64,000 nucleotides of DNA from Sutcliffiella horikoshii (GTDB lineage Bacteria; Bacillota; Bacilli; Bacillales; Bacillaceae_I): positions 183,266 to 247,265 of the forward strand of contig NZ_VTEV01000007.1 of NCBI RefSeq assembly GCF_008180725.1, written 5' to 3'. The translations under genes were made by a program, and so were the position numbers. A model generated the notes under the pieces. The model was not told where the DNA came from. It did no database searches and saw only the letters and a list, made by a program, of their open reading frames with translations. Below, piece after piece: positions 8,349 to 17,121 of the stretch (positions within the stretch are counted from its first letter, which is position 1; every line of letters begins with the position of its first letter).

Positions 8349-10412
8349 ATGTTTGAATTACCAATAAAAGAACCGGTATTAGTTTTTACAATTGCCATGA
8401 TCATCTTTTTCATTTTTCCCTATTTCATGAAATTGTTGCGTATACCGGGGTTGATAGGACCGATTTTAGCAGGGGTAATCATTGGCCCCAATGGTTTGGC
8501 GGTGCTTGAAAGAAGTTCCACCATTGAGCTGCTTGGCACAGTCGGACTGCTGTTTATTATGTTTATAGCCGGACTGGAAATGGATCTGGACGGATTTAAG
8601 AAATATCGGAACCGCAGTATTGTCTTTGGTTTGATGTCATTCTGGATACCGCTGCTGGTCGGGACAGCCATCAGCTTGCTGCTTGGCTACAGTGTGGCAG
8701 CAGCCATCCTAATCGGATCAATACTTGGATCGCATACACTCTTAGGTTATCCGATTGCAAGTCGACTTGGAATCGGGAAAAGCAAAGCCATTACCACAGC
8801 TGTTGGCGGCAGTATTTTAACGGATACATTTGCTTTATTGGTGCTTGCTGTCATTACAGGCGCGGCAGCAGGAGAACTGGATATATATTTTGGAGTGAAA
8901 TTGACCTTTTCCTTGATTGTCTTTGTTGCGATTATATTCTTGGGGACGCCTTTTCTCTCTAGATGGTTTTTCCGGAACGTGGCGACAGAAGGAACAGGGG
9001 AGTTCATTTATGTCATGGTCATGCTGTTCACAGCTGGGTCATTGGCACTTATTGCAGGTCTGCAGCCGATTATCGGGGCGTTTTTAGTAGGGCTTGCCTT
9101 GAACCGTTTTATCTTTGATCAAGGACCGCTGATGAACAGAATTCGCTTTACGGCCAACAGCATTTTCATTCCATTTTTCTTGTTATCTGTCGGGATGCTG
9201 ATGGATTTAAGTGTACTTGTCGGCAATGCGAAAGCTTGGATTCTAACAATTGCGATCGTGCTCGGGCTATTGGTGAGTAAGTATATTGCCGCGGTAATGA
9301 CAAGTAAATTTTATAAGTACACCAAAGACGAAAAAATGGTGATATTCGGCCTTACGACGCCGCAAGCCGCTGCGACCCTTGCTGCCACACTTGTCGGATT
9401 TAATGTCGGGCTGTTGGACCAGGCGACGGTCAATGGCGTTATCATCATGATTTTGATTACGTGTATTGTGGGTCCTTATTTAGTTGAAAAATATGGACGA
9501 AAACTTGCACTCGAGGAAGAAATGATGCCAGTTCAAAAAGGGGACGCACCAGAGAGAATCTTGATTCCAATCGCCAACCCGAATACGATGGAGTCGTTGA
9601 TGGACCTTGCTTTTGTCATCAGACAATCTAATTCTGTCGAGCATCCGTTATATGCGCTGAGTGTGGTACAGCGGGACATGTGGGGAGCAGATGGAGATGT
9701 TGCAAAAGCAGAGAAAATGCTTGGGCAGGCAGTTTCCTATTCCAGTGGCGCAGATGTTCCAATCCGCGTGACGACAAGGGTAGACCGGAACATCGCGATT
9801 GGAATTAACCGTGCGATTGCCGAGGAACGTATCACCACCCTTGTGGCAGGCTGGAACGGAGAACGTACCGCTCCTCAGAAAATTTTCGGCGGTGTCATCG
9901 ACCAGGTGCTAGATCAGACAAATGTGTCTGTGTTGATTTCTAAGCTTGGCCATCCACTGAATACAACAAAACGGATTGTGCTAATCCTTCCAAAAGGGAT
10001 TGACCATAAACCAGGATACTGGGACGCACTTGCAACGATTAAACTAATCGCCAGCAACCTTGGTGCAACGATCCAATGCTATGTCATCAAGGGATTCCCA
10101 GACGTATACAAAGCGCATATGCGCGAAATCAAACCAAATCCACCGACAGTTGTGGAGTGGGTGGAAGGTTGGACGGCGCTTTATGAAAACAAGCTACCGA
10201 CACTTCAAGCGGATGACCTAGTAGTTGTGATTAGTGCCAGAAGAGGAACGACAGCCTGGCACCCACAACTTGAGAAAATACCAGGTAAACTTGCAAAAAT
10301 TAATCCCGAAAGCTTTATCATCTTCTATCCACGCGAGGAAAAAGAGGATCTCCGTGGGACGCGCGGAACGGAGATACCGAAAGAAGTTCTGCTTGGCAGG
10401 GATTATGATTGA
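8349..10412 (+). CDS. CPA2 cation:proton antiporter with universal-stress domain
   Basis: A 687-residue membrane transporter of the Kef/NapA (CPA2) group. About 12 hydrophobic segments fill residues 10-380, with typical exchanger motifs such as IPGLIGPILAGVIIGPNGL and IGAFLVGLALNRF. The C-terminal third (from about 400, PERILIPIANPNTMESLMDL) looks like a universal-stress-protein domain, not the TrkA-N domain of KefB-type proteins. It occupies the place of B. subtilis yjbQ next to prpE but may not be its orthologue. The ion is probably Na+ or K+. ATG 8349 follows GGGGAAGA. Confidence 0.85.
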   Translation: MFELPIKEPVLVFTIAMIIFFIFPYFMKLLRIPGLIGPILAGVIIGPNGLAVLERSSTIELLGTVGLLFIMFIAGLEMDLDGFKKYRNRSIVFGLMSFWIPLLVGTAISLLLGYSVAAAILIGSILGSHTLLGYPIASRLGIGKSKAITTAVGGSILTDTFALLVLAVITGAAAGELDIYFGVKLTFSLIVFVAIIFLGTPFLSRWFFRNVATEGTGEFIYVMVMLFTAGSLALIAGLQPIIGAFLVGLALNRFIFDQGPLMNRIRFTANSIFIPFFLLSVGMLMDLSVLVGNAKAWILTIAIVLGLLVSKYIAAVMTSKFYKYTKDEKMVIFGLTTPQAAATLAATLVGFNVGLLDQATVNGVIIMILITCIVGPYLVEKYGRKLALEEEMMPVQKGDAPERILIPIANPNTMESLMDLAFVIRQSNSVEHPLYALSVVQRDMWGADGDVAKAEKMLGQAVSYSSGADVPIRVTTRVDRNIAIGINRAIAEERITTLVAGWNGERTAPQKIFGGVIDQVLDQTNVSVLISKLGHPLNTTKRIVLILPKGIDHKPGYWDALATIKLIASNLGATIQCYVIKGFPDVYKAHMREIKPNPPTVVEWVEGWTALYENKLPTLQADDLVVVISARRGTTAWHPQLEKIPGKLAKINPESFIIFYPREEKEDLRGTRGTEIPKEVLLGRDYD

Positions 10413-10432
10413 TTTGACTTGATACGATAGAG

Positions 10433-10469
10433 AGCAGTGCAGGGGGGAGGATACCTGTACTGCTTTTTT
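10433..10469 (+). terminator. Terminator of the antiporter gene
   Basis: AGCAGTGCAGG (10433-10443) pairs with CCTGTACTGCT (10454-10464) with one G-T pair, then TTTTTT. Confidence 0.8.
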
Positions 10470-10470
10470 G

Positions 10471-10493
10471 TGAATTTCAGGACCTGAAATTCA
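10471..10493. repeat. Perfect 23-bp palindrome
   Basis: TGAATTTCAGG and CCTGAAATTCA (11-bp arms) around a single A. It lies directly after the antiporter terminator and before the 52-bp array. Purpose unknown. Confidence 0.7.
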
Positions 10494-10509
10494 TTAGAAT
10501 AGATTAAAC

Positions 10510-10728
10510 GGTAAGAGAATGGTGGTCTCTCCGCCCGAAAAACTGTTGAAAAAGCAAAAAAGGTATGAGAGAGGAGGTCTCTCCGCCCGAAAACGCGATA
10601 GAAAATTGAAAACGGGATGAGAGAGGCGCCCTCTCCGCCCGAAACTCGGTTGGAAAAACGAAAACGGTAAGAGAGAAGCCGTCTCTGCACCCGAAACTTG
10701 ATTGGAAAAGAAAAAACGGCAAGAGATC
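10510..10728. repeat. 52-bp tandem repeat array
   Basis: Four units spaced 52 bases apart (CCGCCCGAAA-type kernels at 10531, 10583, 10635 and about 10686). Each has a GTAAGAGA...TCTCTCCGCCCGAAA core that can fold (for example GAGAG...CTCTC) followed by a GAAAA-rich spacer. The period is not a multiple of three, so the apparent repetitive reading frames here are not genes. Confidence 0.9.
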
Positions 10729-10781
10729 ACCCATATTTATCCAAGTGTGACCTCTAATCACCAATTTCCCAAAAGAATAAG

Positions 10782-10810
10782 TTCGCATTTCGACAACTAT
10801 ATGCTATAAT
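10782..10810 (+). promoter_or_regulatory. Promoter of fabI
   Basis: -10 TATAAT (10805-10810) is perfect; the -35 TTCGCA (10782-10787) is weak, with a 17-base spacer. The FapR box begins at the last base of the -10. Confidence 0.6.
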
Positions 10811-10826
10811 TATGACTAGGTACTAA
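10810..10826. promoter_or_regulatory. FapR operator of fabI
   Basis: TTATGACTAGGTACTAA, read on the other strand as TTAGTACCTAGTCATAA, matches the 17-bp FapR consensus (TTAGTACCTnGTACTAA-like). FapR is the malonyl-CoA-responsive repressor of fatty-acid synthesis genes, including fabI in Bacillus. Confidence 0.8.
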
Positions 10827-10857
10827 TAACTTATATAAATAGGAGGATATATATCCA

Positions 10858-11628
10858 ATGAACTTATCCTTAGATGGTCGTACATATGTAGTAATGGGAG
10901 TAGCAAATAAAAGAAGTATCGCATGGGGTATCGCACGTTCCCTGCATGACGCGGGTGCACGTCTAGTGTTCACCTACGCTGGTGAACGCTTAGAAAAAAG
11001 CGTAAGAGAGCTTGCAGGTTCACTTGAAAGAAACGACTCGATCGTTCTTCCATGTGACGTAACAAAAGACGACGAAGTGCACACTTGCTTCCAGCAGATT
11101 AAAGAAGAAGTTGGCACGATCCACGGTGTTGCGCATTGTATCGCATTCGCGAACAAAGAAGAGCTTCAGGGCGATTACATGAACACAACTAGAGACGGAT
11201 TCCTGCTTGCTCACAATATCAGTTCCTACTCTTTAACTGCTGTGGCTAAAGAAGCAAAAGAAATCATGACAGATGGCGGAAGCATCGTAACACTTACTTA
11301 CCTTGGCGGTGAAAAAGTGGTTCCAAACTACAATGTCATGGGTGTGGCTAAAGCAAGTCTTGATGCAAGCGTGAAATACCTTGCCAATGATCTAGGCAAA
11401 GTGGGTATCCGCGTCAACTCCATTTCCGCTGGTCCAATCCGTACGCTTTCTGCAAAAGGTGTAAGTGACTTCAACTCCATTTTGAAAGAAATTGAAGAAA
11501 CTGCTCCACTGCGCAGAGTGACAACACAAGAAGAGGTTGGAGACACGGCGTTGTTCTTGTTCAGTAACCTGTCCCGCGGGATCACTGGGGAAAATATTCA
11601 CGTGGATTCCGGGTATCACGTCTTATAA
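10858..11628 (+). CDS. fabI: Enoyl-ACP reductase FabI
   Basis: NAD(P)H-dependent enoyl-[acyl-carrier-protein] reductase of the short-chain dehydrogenase fold, the last step of each fatty-acid elongation round. 256 residues. It shows the nucleotide-binding region GVANKRSIAWGIA and the FabI-specific Tyr-x6-Lys pair (Tyr158, Lys165, with Tyr148 in TLTYLGGE). ATG 10858 follows AGGAGG. It corresponds to B. subtilis yjbW/fabI and marks the left edge of the variable spore-surface block. A FapR box overlaps its promoter. Confidence 0.95.
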   Translation: MNLSLDGRTYVVMGVANKRSIAWGIARSLHDAGARLVFTYAGERLEKSVRELAGSLERNDSIVLPCDVTKDDEVHTCFQQIKEEVGTIHGVAHCIAFANKEELQGDYMNTTRDGFLLAHNISSYSLTAVAKEAKEIMTDGGSIVTLTYLGGEKVVPNYNVMGVAKASLDASVKYLANDLGKVGIRVNSISAGPIRTLSAKGVSDFNSILKEIEETAPLRRVTTQEEVGDTALFLFSNLSRGITGENIHVDSGYHVL

Positions 11629-11632
11629 AACA

Positions 11633-11661
11633 AAAGCCGCAATGAATTTTGCGGCTTTTTC
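11633..11661 (+). terminator. Terminator of fabI
   Basis: AAAGCCGCAA (11633-11642) pairs with TTGCGGCTTT (11649-11658), followed by TTCC. It also works as a convergent terminator for the minus-strand gene that ends at 11665. Confidence 0.85.
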
Positions 11662-11664
11662 CAT

Positions 11665-11964
11665 TTATTCTGGTGTTGCTAGACTAATGCTAACTATTGC
11701 CTTACAGCAAATATGCAAAATCTGAGCTGGATCTTCTCCTTCTGCAGGAACAGATAATACAAGGATGCCAGCTTTCTTCTTAAAATCTATCAGCGTTCCA
11801 GTTCTCTGACCACTTCCACCTGGTGCCCCAGCCAAAGTAACAGTGATAAATTGATTAAGGAATTTCTCGGTGTAATGCCCACAAAAACAGCTTTGATCAC
11901 CTTTATCGTTCTTCTTCCATGAACAGCAACCGCTGTCAAAACCTTTGTCATAATATAATCCCAT
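11665..11964 (-). CDS. Small Cys-rich probable spore-surface protein, paralogue 1
   Basis: A 99-residue protein starting MGLYYDKGFDSGCC; ATG 11964 has GGGGGTG six bases upstream. It contains SCFCGHYTEKFLNQF and a C-terminal LHICCKAIVSI. The same pattern (CFC, FI..., a Gly-rich turn, F-K-K/D-x-G-I, ICCxAIxxI) is found in the protein at 27126-27413, so the two are paralogues. I do not recognise a named family. Position beside fabI, where Bacilli keep outer-coat or exosporium genes, and the paired Cys residues suggest a cross-linked spore-surface component; this is inference. Confidence 0.65.
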   Translation of the reverse strand: MGLYYDKGFDSGCCSWKKNDKGDQSCFCGHYTEKFLNQFITVTLAGAPGGSGQRTGTLIDFKKKAGILVLSVPAEGEDPAQILHICCKAIVSISLATPE

Positions 11965-12115
11965 AACATTCACCCCCTAAATATATAGATACTTTATAGT
12001 ACTCAACTAAAAATACTCCGGAAAGGCACTTGTCCCCCTAATTAAAAACCTACTTCAAAAATACTATTTCTATCAATTTTCATTAAAATATGATTAACCA
12101 ATTACATTCACCCAT

Positions 12116-12143
12116 ACCTCCCTCCGAACTCTAGCATATTCTA
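12116..12143 (+). promoter_or_regulatory. Sigma-K-like promoter of the lytic enzyme gene
   Basis: AC (12116-12117), 17-base spacer, CATATTCTA (12135-12143), matching the sigma-K pattern AC-N16/17-CATANNNTA. It lies 24 bases before the start codon. Confidence 0.55.
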
Positions 12144-12166
12144 TAGTAAAAGGAGGGAATCACCAG

Positions 12167-13591
12167 ATGAAATTGGTAGTTTTAGACCCTGGTCATGGTG
12201 GACAGGATCCGGGGGCCGTGTTTCAGAGGCTCCAAGAAAAAGTAGTGAATATAGATATTGCCAAACGAGTGAGAGTATATTTGGAAAAAGAATATGAGGT
12301 TAAAGTGATGATGACAAGAGAGGGGGATTCGACGGTCAGCTTGGAAGCGAGAACCAATCTTGCTAACTCTGTTAAGGCAGATTGTTTTTGTTCTATTCAC
12401 CACAACGCCGGTGGAGGGACAGGCTTTGAAAGCTATCGATTTAATGGTAGCAATGCAGTCTCTAGTAAATCAAAGACTTTTCAGGAAATTGTTCATAGGG
12501 AAGTCATTAATGTGGTGACAAGTAAATACAATAGGAGAGATAGAGGAGTCAAAGCGGCGAACTTCCATGTGTTAAGAGAGACGTCGATGCCATCTGTTCT
12601 GTTGGAAATTCTGTTTCTAGATAGTACCGAGGATAGAGCGCTCATCCAGCATGAAACTTTTAAGGAGGATGTGTCGGCAGCTATCGGGGAAGGTCTTGCC
12701 AAAGCTTTGGCCCTGCCAAGGAAGGTGACAACCAATTTGTATAAAGTAATTGCGGGTTCTTTTAAGGATAGGAAAAACGCGGAAGCCAGGCTGGAATTTC
12801 TTCAGACAAAGGGTATTACAGCATTCATTGCCACCACAACATTAAACGGCGCACCATATTTTCGTGTGCAAGCGGGTGCATTTAAAGACAGGGAAAACGC
12901 GGAAAATCTTGTCGCTCAAATAAAAAAATTAGGAGTCGAAGCATTCATACTAGTCGAAACCACTATGTCACCAGCACCGATCCCTCCAGCAGATCCAACA
13001 CCACCAACTCCGCCAGCTCCACCAAATGTTCCACAACCAACTGGACTATCCATTGAAGGTAAATCCGTATTAAAAGCAGAAGAACTTGATACTTTCGTTA
13101 AAGGAATCAATCCCAATGCCCCTTTGCTTGGAGAGTATTATATCGAGCTAGGAGAGGCTTATAACATCAGAGGCGATGTGGCCTTTGCACAGGCAATTCA
13201 TGAAACGAATTACTTCCGTTTCACGGGAATTGTTAAACCGGACCAGAACAACTACGCCGGAATCGGAGCGACAGGTGGAGAAGTGAGAGGGGCTGCGTTC
13301 GCTACGCCTGAAGAAGGTGTCCTTGCTCATATCCAACATCTTTACGCATATGCAAATCGTAAGCCGCTACCAACAAACTTCCCTAATGTAGATCCACGTT
13401 TTGACCTTGTGACAAGAGGCATTGCCCCTGGATGGATTGATTTAAACGGGCGTTGGGCCGTACCAGGAACTCAGTACGGACAGTTAATCTTGAAAATATA
13501 TGAAAATATGCTCGAAGAAACGATTACAGTAAAACAGGAAGAGCTGGAGAAGATGAGGGATGTTTTAGTAGAACTCAGAAACTACACTTAA
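12167..13591 (+). CDS. Bifunctional autolysin: amidase, SPOR, glucosaminidase
   Basis: A 474-residue cell-wall hydrolase with two catalytic domains. Residues 1-180 are an N-acetylmuramoyl-L-alanine amidase (Amidase_3): zinc-site motif LDPGHGGQDPG, IHHNAGGG and LLEILFLD. Residues about 187-265 are a SPOR peptidoglycan-binding domain with two GSFKDRKNAE/GAFKDRENAE repeats. A Pro-rich linker follows, then a glucosaminidase-like domain (about 295-460) whose likely acid is the Glu in AQAIHETNYF. There is no signal peptide, as in CwlC, the mother-cell lysis amidase, and a sigma-K-like promoter lies upstream. Probable role: release of the mature spore. ATG 12167 follows AAAGGAGGG. Confidence 0.85.
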   Translation: MKLVVLDPGHGGQDPGAVFQRLQEKVVNIDIAKRVRVYLEKEYEVKVMMTREGDSTVSLEARTNLANSVKADCFCSIHHNAGGGTGFESYRFNGSNAVSSKSKTFQEIVHREVINVVTSKYNRRDRGVKAANFHVLRETSMPSVLLEILFLDSTEDRALIQHETFKEDVSAAIGEGLAKALALPRKVTTNLYKVIAGSFKDRKNAEARLEFLQTKGITAFIATTTLNGAPYFRVQAGAFKDRENAENLVAQIKKLGVEAFILVETTMSPAPIPPADPTPPTPPAPPNVPQPTGLSIEGKSVLKAEELDTFVKGINPNAPLLGEYYIELGEAYNIRGDVAFAQAIHETNYFRFTGIVKPDQNNYAGIGATGGEVRGAAFATPEEGVLAHIQHLYAYANRKPLPTNFPNVDPRFDLVTRGIAPGWIDLNGRWAVPGTQYGQLILKIYENMLEETITVKQEELEKMRDVLVELRNYT

Positions 13592-13666
13592 AATTCGCTC
13601 ATGAGCATTGGCCGCTAAGCATATGATGAATATACGATGCTAATTCTTTAAGGGAGTGAATAAGAT

Positions 13667-13864
13667 ATGTCCATTGAAGTGCAGCATGCCAATTTGAAAG
13701 TTGCCTTTAAAAGAGGATTCACGCTATCACCGGAGCTTAGTGCGGAAGAGGCATTGAAGGCTGTGTTGCAAGCAGTCAAAAATGGTGAAGCCAAAGAAGT
13801 AAACATAGCAGTGGAATATAGCGATGAAGATGACTTTTCAGATTCAGAGGAAGAGGAAGAATAG
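13667..13864 (+). CDS. Small acidic protein, unknown
   Basis: A 65-residue protein with an amphipathic N-terminal part (VQHANLKVAFKRGF, then SAEEALKAVLQAVKNGEA) and a very acidic tail (DEDDFSDSEEEEE). ATG 13667 follows AGGGAGTG. I do not recognise it. It follows the lytic enzyme by 75 bases with no terminator between, so it may share its transcript. Confidence 0.6.
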   Translation: MSIEVQHANLKVAFKRGFTLSPELSAEEALKAVLQAVKNGEAKEVNIAVEYSDEDDFSDSEEEEE

Positions 13865-13894
13865 AAAGCTATTAACATTTTAAAATAGAAAAGT

Positions 13895-13934
13895 GGTCCT
13901 TAACAGTAGCAAGTCTGTTAAGGACCCTTCTTTG
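13895..13934. terminator. Bidirectional terminator
   Basis: Perfect 12-bp stem GGTCCTTAACAG / CTGTTAAGGACC with an eight-base loop, then CTTCTTTGCTTTTT. It lies between convergent genes. Confidence 0.8.
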
Positions 13935-13951
13935 CTTTTTGAATGAAGCTG

Positions 13952-15040
13952 TCACTTAGTCTTTTGTGAGAGGATGTTTAAAATCTTGTCGCTAACCCCA
14001 GGGGGCCCATAAGGATGGTACCAAACTGTTTGTTGTGTTAATACATTTTTTACTGCATCAATTATTTTTACCGTATTAAATCCTGCAAGTGTATTTGCTC
14101 CACAATTCACTGTTTCCGGTCGTTCGGTATTTTCTCTAAGCGTAATACAAGGTGTTCCTAGAATGCAGGCTTCTTCTTGTAATCCGCCGCTATCTGTTAA
14201 TACGATTTTGGCATGTTGTTGTAGATGGATGGATTCATGAAAGTTTGGTGGGGGATCTAAAACCCGAATATGTGGATGATTAATCAAAAGCTTCAATAGG
14301 TTATTTTCAATTAGTATCTTTTTAGTTCTAGGGTGAAGGGCTAAAACCACTTTATAGGGTGATAGAGTGGTTAAGTAATGAATGGCATCCACAATCCCAT
14401 TTAAACGAAAAAGATTATCTGTGTTTTCTTGGCGGTGAAACGTAACAAATAAATAGGATTTTGGATTTAAAGAAAGTTTATCTAAGATGCTTGGTGGGAC
14501 ACTATTTGAAATATAGTCGACCGCATCCACAATAGACTGACCAACAAGATGGACGCCTTTGGTTATTCCTTCTGTTTTTAAATTGTTTACTGCTCCTTCG
14601 GTAGGACAGAAAAGGTAGTTGGAAAGATGGTCAACCAGAATCCTATTATGCTCCTCAGGCATCGTTCGATCAAAACTTCTTAAGCCAGCTTCAACATGAG
14701 CAATTTTCGCATTTGTTTTACAGGCGGCGAGGCTTGCAGCGAGTGTTGTGTTGGTATCCCCGTGAACAACTAAAAGATTAATCTTTTCGTTTAAAATCAA
14801 TTTCTCCATCTTTGTCATGATTTTAGCTGTAGTTTCGCTATGTGAACCAGATCCGATTCCTGAATGATGGTCTGGTATAGGAAGATTAAATAATTCCATC
14901 ACCATGCCATCCATAAAATAATCGTAGTGCTGGCCAGAATGAATGAAGAGGTGGTTCGGGTCTCTTTTTTTTAGCTCTTTGATTAAGAGGGCCATTTTAA
15001 TCAACTCTGGCCTTGTACCAACAATGACAGCTATTTTCAA
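13952..15040 (-). CDS. wecB: UDP-N-acetylglucosamine 2-epimerase
   Basis: Non-hydrolysing UDP-GlcNAc 2-epimerase (WecB/MnaA), which gives UDP-ManNAc for surface polymers. 362 residues with VGTRPELIKM, HSGQHYDYFMD, VVHGDTNTTLAASLAA, HVEAGLRSFDRTMPEEHNR and LTDSGGLQEEA. The start is TTG at 15040 (AAA ATA GCT follow), with AGGAGAGG about 12 bases upstream. It points away from galU and probably supplies ManNAc units for the same polysaccharide. A second epimerase-like gene at 22747 is more divergent. Confidence 0.88.
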   Translation of the reverse strand: MKIAVIVGTRPELIKMALLIKELKKRDPNHLFIHSGQHYDYFMDGMVMELFNLPIPDHHSGIGSGSHSETTAKIMTKMEKLILNEKINLLVVHGDTNTTLAASLAACKTNAKIAHVEAGLRSFDRTMPEEHNRILVDHLSNYLFCPTEGAVNNLKTEGITKGVHLVGQSIVDAVDYISNSVPPSILDKLSLNPKSYLFVTFHRQENTDNLFRLNGIVDAIHYLTTLSPYKVVLALHPRTKKILIENNLLKLLINHPHIRVLDPPPNFHESIHLQQHAKIVLTDSGGLQEEACILGTPCITLRENTERPETVNCGANTLAGFNTVKIIDAVKNVLTQQTVWYHPYGPPGVSDKILNILSQKTK

Positions 15041-15236
15041 ATTCTATGTCATCCTCTCCTTTATTTGTTTAATATACCATTACAATATTGTTGGTTGACA
15101 TAGCATATGCATGCTTAAGTAGTTAATAGTATATCAAAGTGTCCACGCCCTTTTTTCTATAAAGAAGAACAAGTACAAACATTTAAACACTAAGTTGAAT
15201 AATTTGTAAATAGACAAGAAGAAAGGAGTGAGCAGG

Positions 15237-15350
15237 ATGATCAAAGCTGTACGTGTGATGGGTCAAAAGAAACTGGTATCAGAAGAATTAATCAAAAAAA
15301 GAAACAAAAAACAAGATAAGAAAAAGAAAACGTGGAAATGTTATTTTTAA
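15237..15350 (+). CDS. Tiny Lys-rich protein
   Basis: A 37-codon frame (MIKAVRVMGQKK..., then a Lys-rich stretch ending WKCYF) with a strong ribosome site AAAGGAG eight bases before ATG 15237. I do not recognise it. It is very basic and could be a nucleic-acid-binding or spore-associated peptide. It lies between wecB and galU; a weak hairpin (GTACC...GGTAC) followed by TTTTT lies at about 15371-15412. Confidence 0.45.
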   Translation: MIKAVRVMGQKKLVSEELIKKRNKKQDKKKKTWKCYF

Positions 15351-15485
15351 CAATGGAGATTCTTATTCTTGGTACCTCTATCTTTAGGTGGGGTACTATT
15401 TTTGTGTCCTTTTTTCATCAAGACAACTTTCTACATATAAAAAATGGAATACGATAAAAAAACGGCTGGAATTGAGGGGTTTACT

Positions 15486-16307
15486 ATGGTGAAAAAAGCG
15501 ATTATACCAGCAGCAGGCTATGGAACTAGGGGATTACCTATCACTAAAGTAATACCAAAAGAGATGTTCCCGATTGGATTAAAGCCCGCTATTCACTATG
15601 TAGTGGAGGAAGCCATCGAATCCGGGATTGAACAAATATTAATGATTGTATCAAAAAGAAAGAACATAATTGTGGACTACTTTGATGAGTCTTTAGAGCT
15701 GGAAGCATTTCTAAAAAGAGAAAATAAGCAACACCTCATAGAAATTGTTCCAGTTCCTACTTTCCCAATTCATTATATCCGACAATCTTATGCAAAAGGA
15801 CTCGGAGATGCTATAAGGCTCGGTAAAGCTTTTATTGGAGATGAACCCTTTGCTGTTTTATTGCCCGATGATATTATGCTTTCAGAGAAGGAGCCAGCAC
15901 TAAAACAGTTAATAGACCAATTTAACACATATAAAAAAACAATCATCGGAGTAAAAGAAGTGGAAAAATCAAAATTAAAATATTATGGAGTTATTAGTGG
16001 TGAGGAGGTTAGTAAAGGGATTTTTAAAATAGATAATATTGTAGAAAAGCCGAGTGAACATGCACCATCTAATTTAGCTGTAACAGGCAGATATATTTTC
16101 ACCCCAGAGATACTTTCATTACTGGATTTGAAAAAAGCACCAGCAGAAGGGGAATTGCAACTTACTGATGCCATAAAAGAATTGTTATTTCGAGAAGAAT
16201 GTTATGGGAAAGTTGTAAATAGTAGAAGGTTTGATATTGGTTTACATGGAGACTACGTAAAATTAATAAATGAGTTTAGTCGCATAAATGCAAAGAGGAA
16301 ATATTAG
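15486..16307 (+). CDS. galU: UTP-glucose-1-phosphate uridylyltransferase
   Basis: A nucleotidyltransferase making UDP-glucose from UTP and glucose-1-phosphate. 273 residues from ATG 15486 (GAGGGG upstream; the earlier in-frame ATG at 15444 lacks a site). Motifs: KKAIIPAAGYGTRGLPITKVIPKEMFPI, split as the G-x-G-T-R loop and the K-E-M element, QSYAKGLGDAI, LLPDDIM and VEKP. It is close to B. subtilis GtaB/YngB. It starts the plus-strand sugar cluster and ends in a four-base convergent overlap with the methyltransferase gene. Confidence 0.9.
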   Translation: MVKKAIIPAAGYGTRGLPITKVIPKEMFPIGLKPAIHYVVEEAIESGIEQILMIVSKRKNIIVDYFDESLELEAFLKRENKQHLIEIVPVPTFPIHYIRQSYAKGLGDAIRLGKAFIGDEPFAVLLPDDIMLSEKEPALKQLIDQFNTYKKTIIGVKEVEKSKLKYYGVISGEEVSKGIFKIDNIVEKPSEHAPSNLAVTGRYIFTPEILSLLDLKKAPAEGELQLTDAIKELLFREECYGKVVNSRRFDIGLHGDYVKLINEFSRINAKRKY

Positions 16308-16888
16308 CGTCTCGTAGACTCACATAAAAATATTTTGTTACTTTTCCCTAAATTAAAAGTAAAGATGTTATCAAAAATAAAATAGTCCTTATAACGATCT
16401 AAAATAGCTTTTTCGTTTTTGAATACACGTACATGACCCTGTGAATTAAAGTTAGGGACAGAAAAATACACCTTTGCGTTCCTTTTAATCTTATGGATGA
16501 TTTCTATATCTTTGTCTAAATGTTCTAATACTTCTAGCATGAACACCACATTGTAGTTGCCGGTTCTTAAGTAATTAGTATCATATAAGTTTTCACATCT
16601 AAAATAATTCCTGTACTTATCGTTTACTTTTTGAGCTAATAAGATGCCTTCTTTACTAAAATCAATTCCACGATAAAGGTAAAACCCTTCATCAAAAAGA
16701 TAGTTGGCAAACTGACCCACTCCACAACCTAGATCTAAAATATTCGGTGTGGAAACTCTGGATCTCAACTGCTCTACAGCTTTTTTCCAGATTGGAAAGT
16801 AGATACTTTCAGAATAGTGTTTATGATAATTGCCTCCACTTCCCCCTTTTAAATAAACTTCGTCATAGAATTCTTGTTTCTTTTCCAT
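16304..16888 (-). CDS. Class I SAM-dependent methyltransferase
   Basis: A 194-residue methyltransferase with the SAM-binding motif I ILDLGCGVGQFANYL, motif II acidic end (YRGIDFSKEGI) and VVFMLEVLEHLD. Start ATG 16888 follows GGGGAGA; the longer frame from 16945 has no ribosome site. Similar small enzymes are common in polysaccharide clusters, where they methylate sugars, but the substrate cannot be read here. It is transcribed opposite to the surrounding galU and wbpA-type genes. Confidence 0.75.
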   Translation of the reverse strand: MEKKQEFYDEVYLKGGSGGNYHKHYSESIYFPIWKKAVEQLRSRVSTPNILDLGCGVGQFANYLFDEGFYLYRGIDFSKEGILLAQKVNDKYRNYFRCENLYDTNYLRTGNYNVVFMLEVLEHLDKDIEIIHKIKRNAKVYFSVPNFNSQGHVRVFKNEKAILDRYKDYFIFDNIFTFNLGKSNKIFLCESTRR

Positions 16889-17121
16889 TTCTCTCCCCCT
16901 ACTAATGAGCTTAACTCTTTTGAAACACAACATTAAATGGAACAAGCTCTTCCTATATCTTATTAAAATATGCTAGATTTTGTTCCTTTAATTAATAATC
17001 TTATTTTCTTCTCTTCATGCATTTGGTAATAAGGTTAAATAACCATTTTAATGCTTGTCGATAACAATTAAGTTTATACTCCATACACTATATAAACAGC
17101 AGATTTGGAAGGAAGTAGAGG

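Noticed and set aside
10403..10788. Three overlapping minus-strand frames with repeated Phe/Arg/Ser-rich translations
   Set aside because: They are translations of the 52-bp tandem array; the period is not a multiple of three, there is no ribosome site, and all frames look alike.
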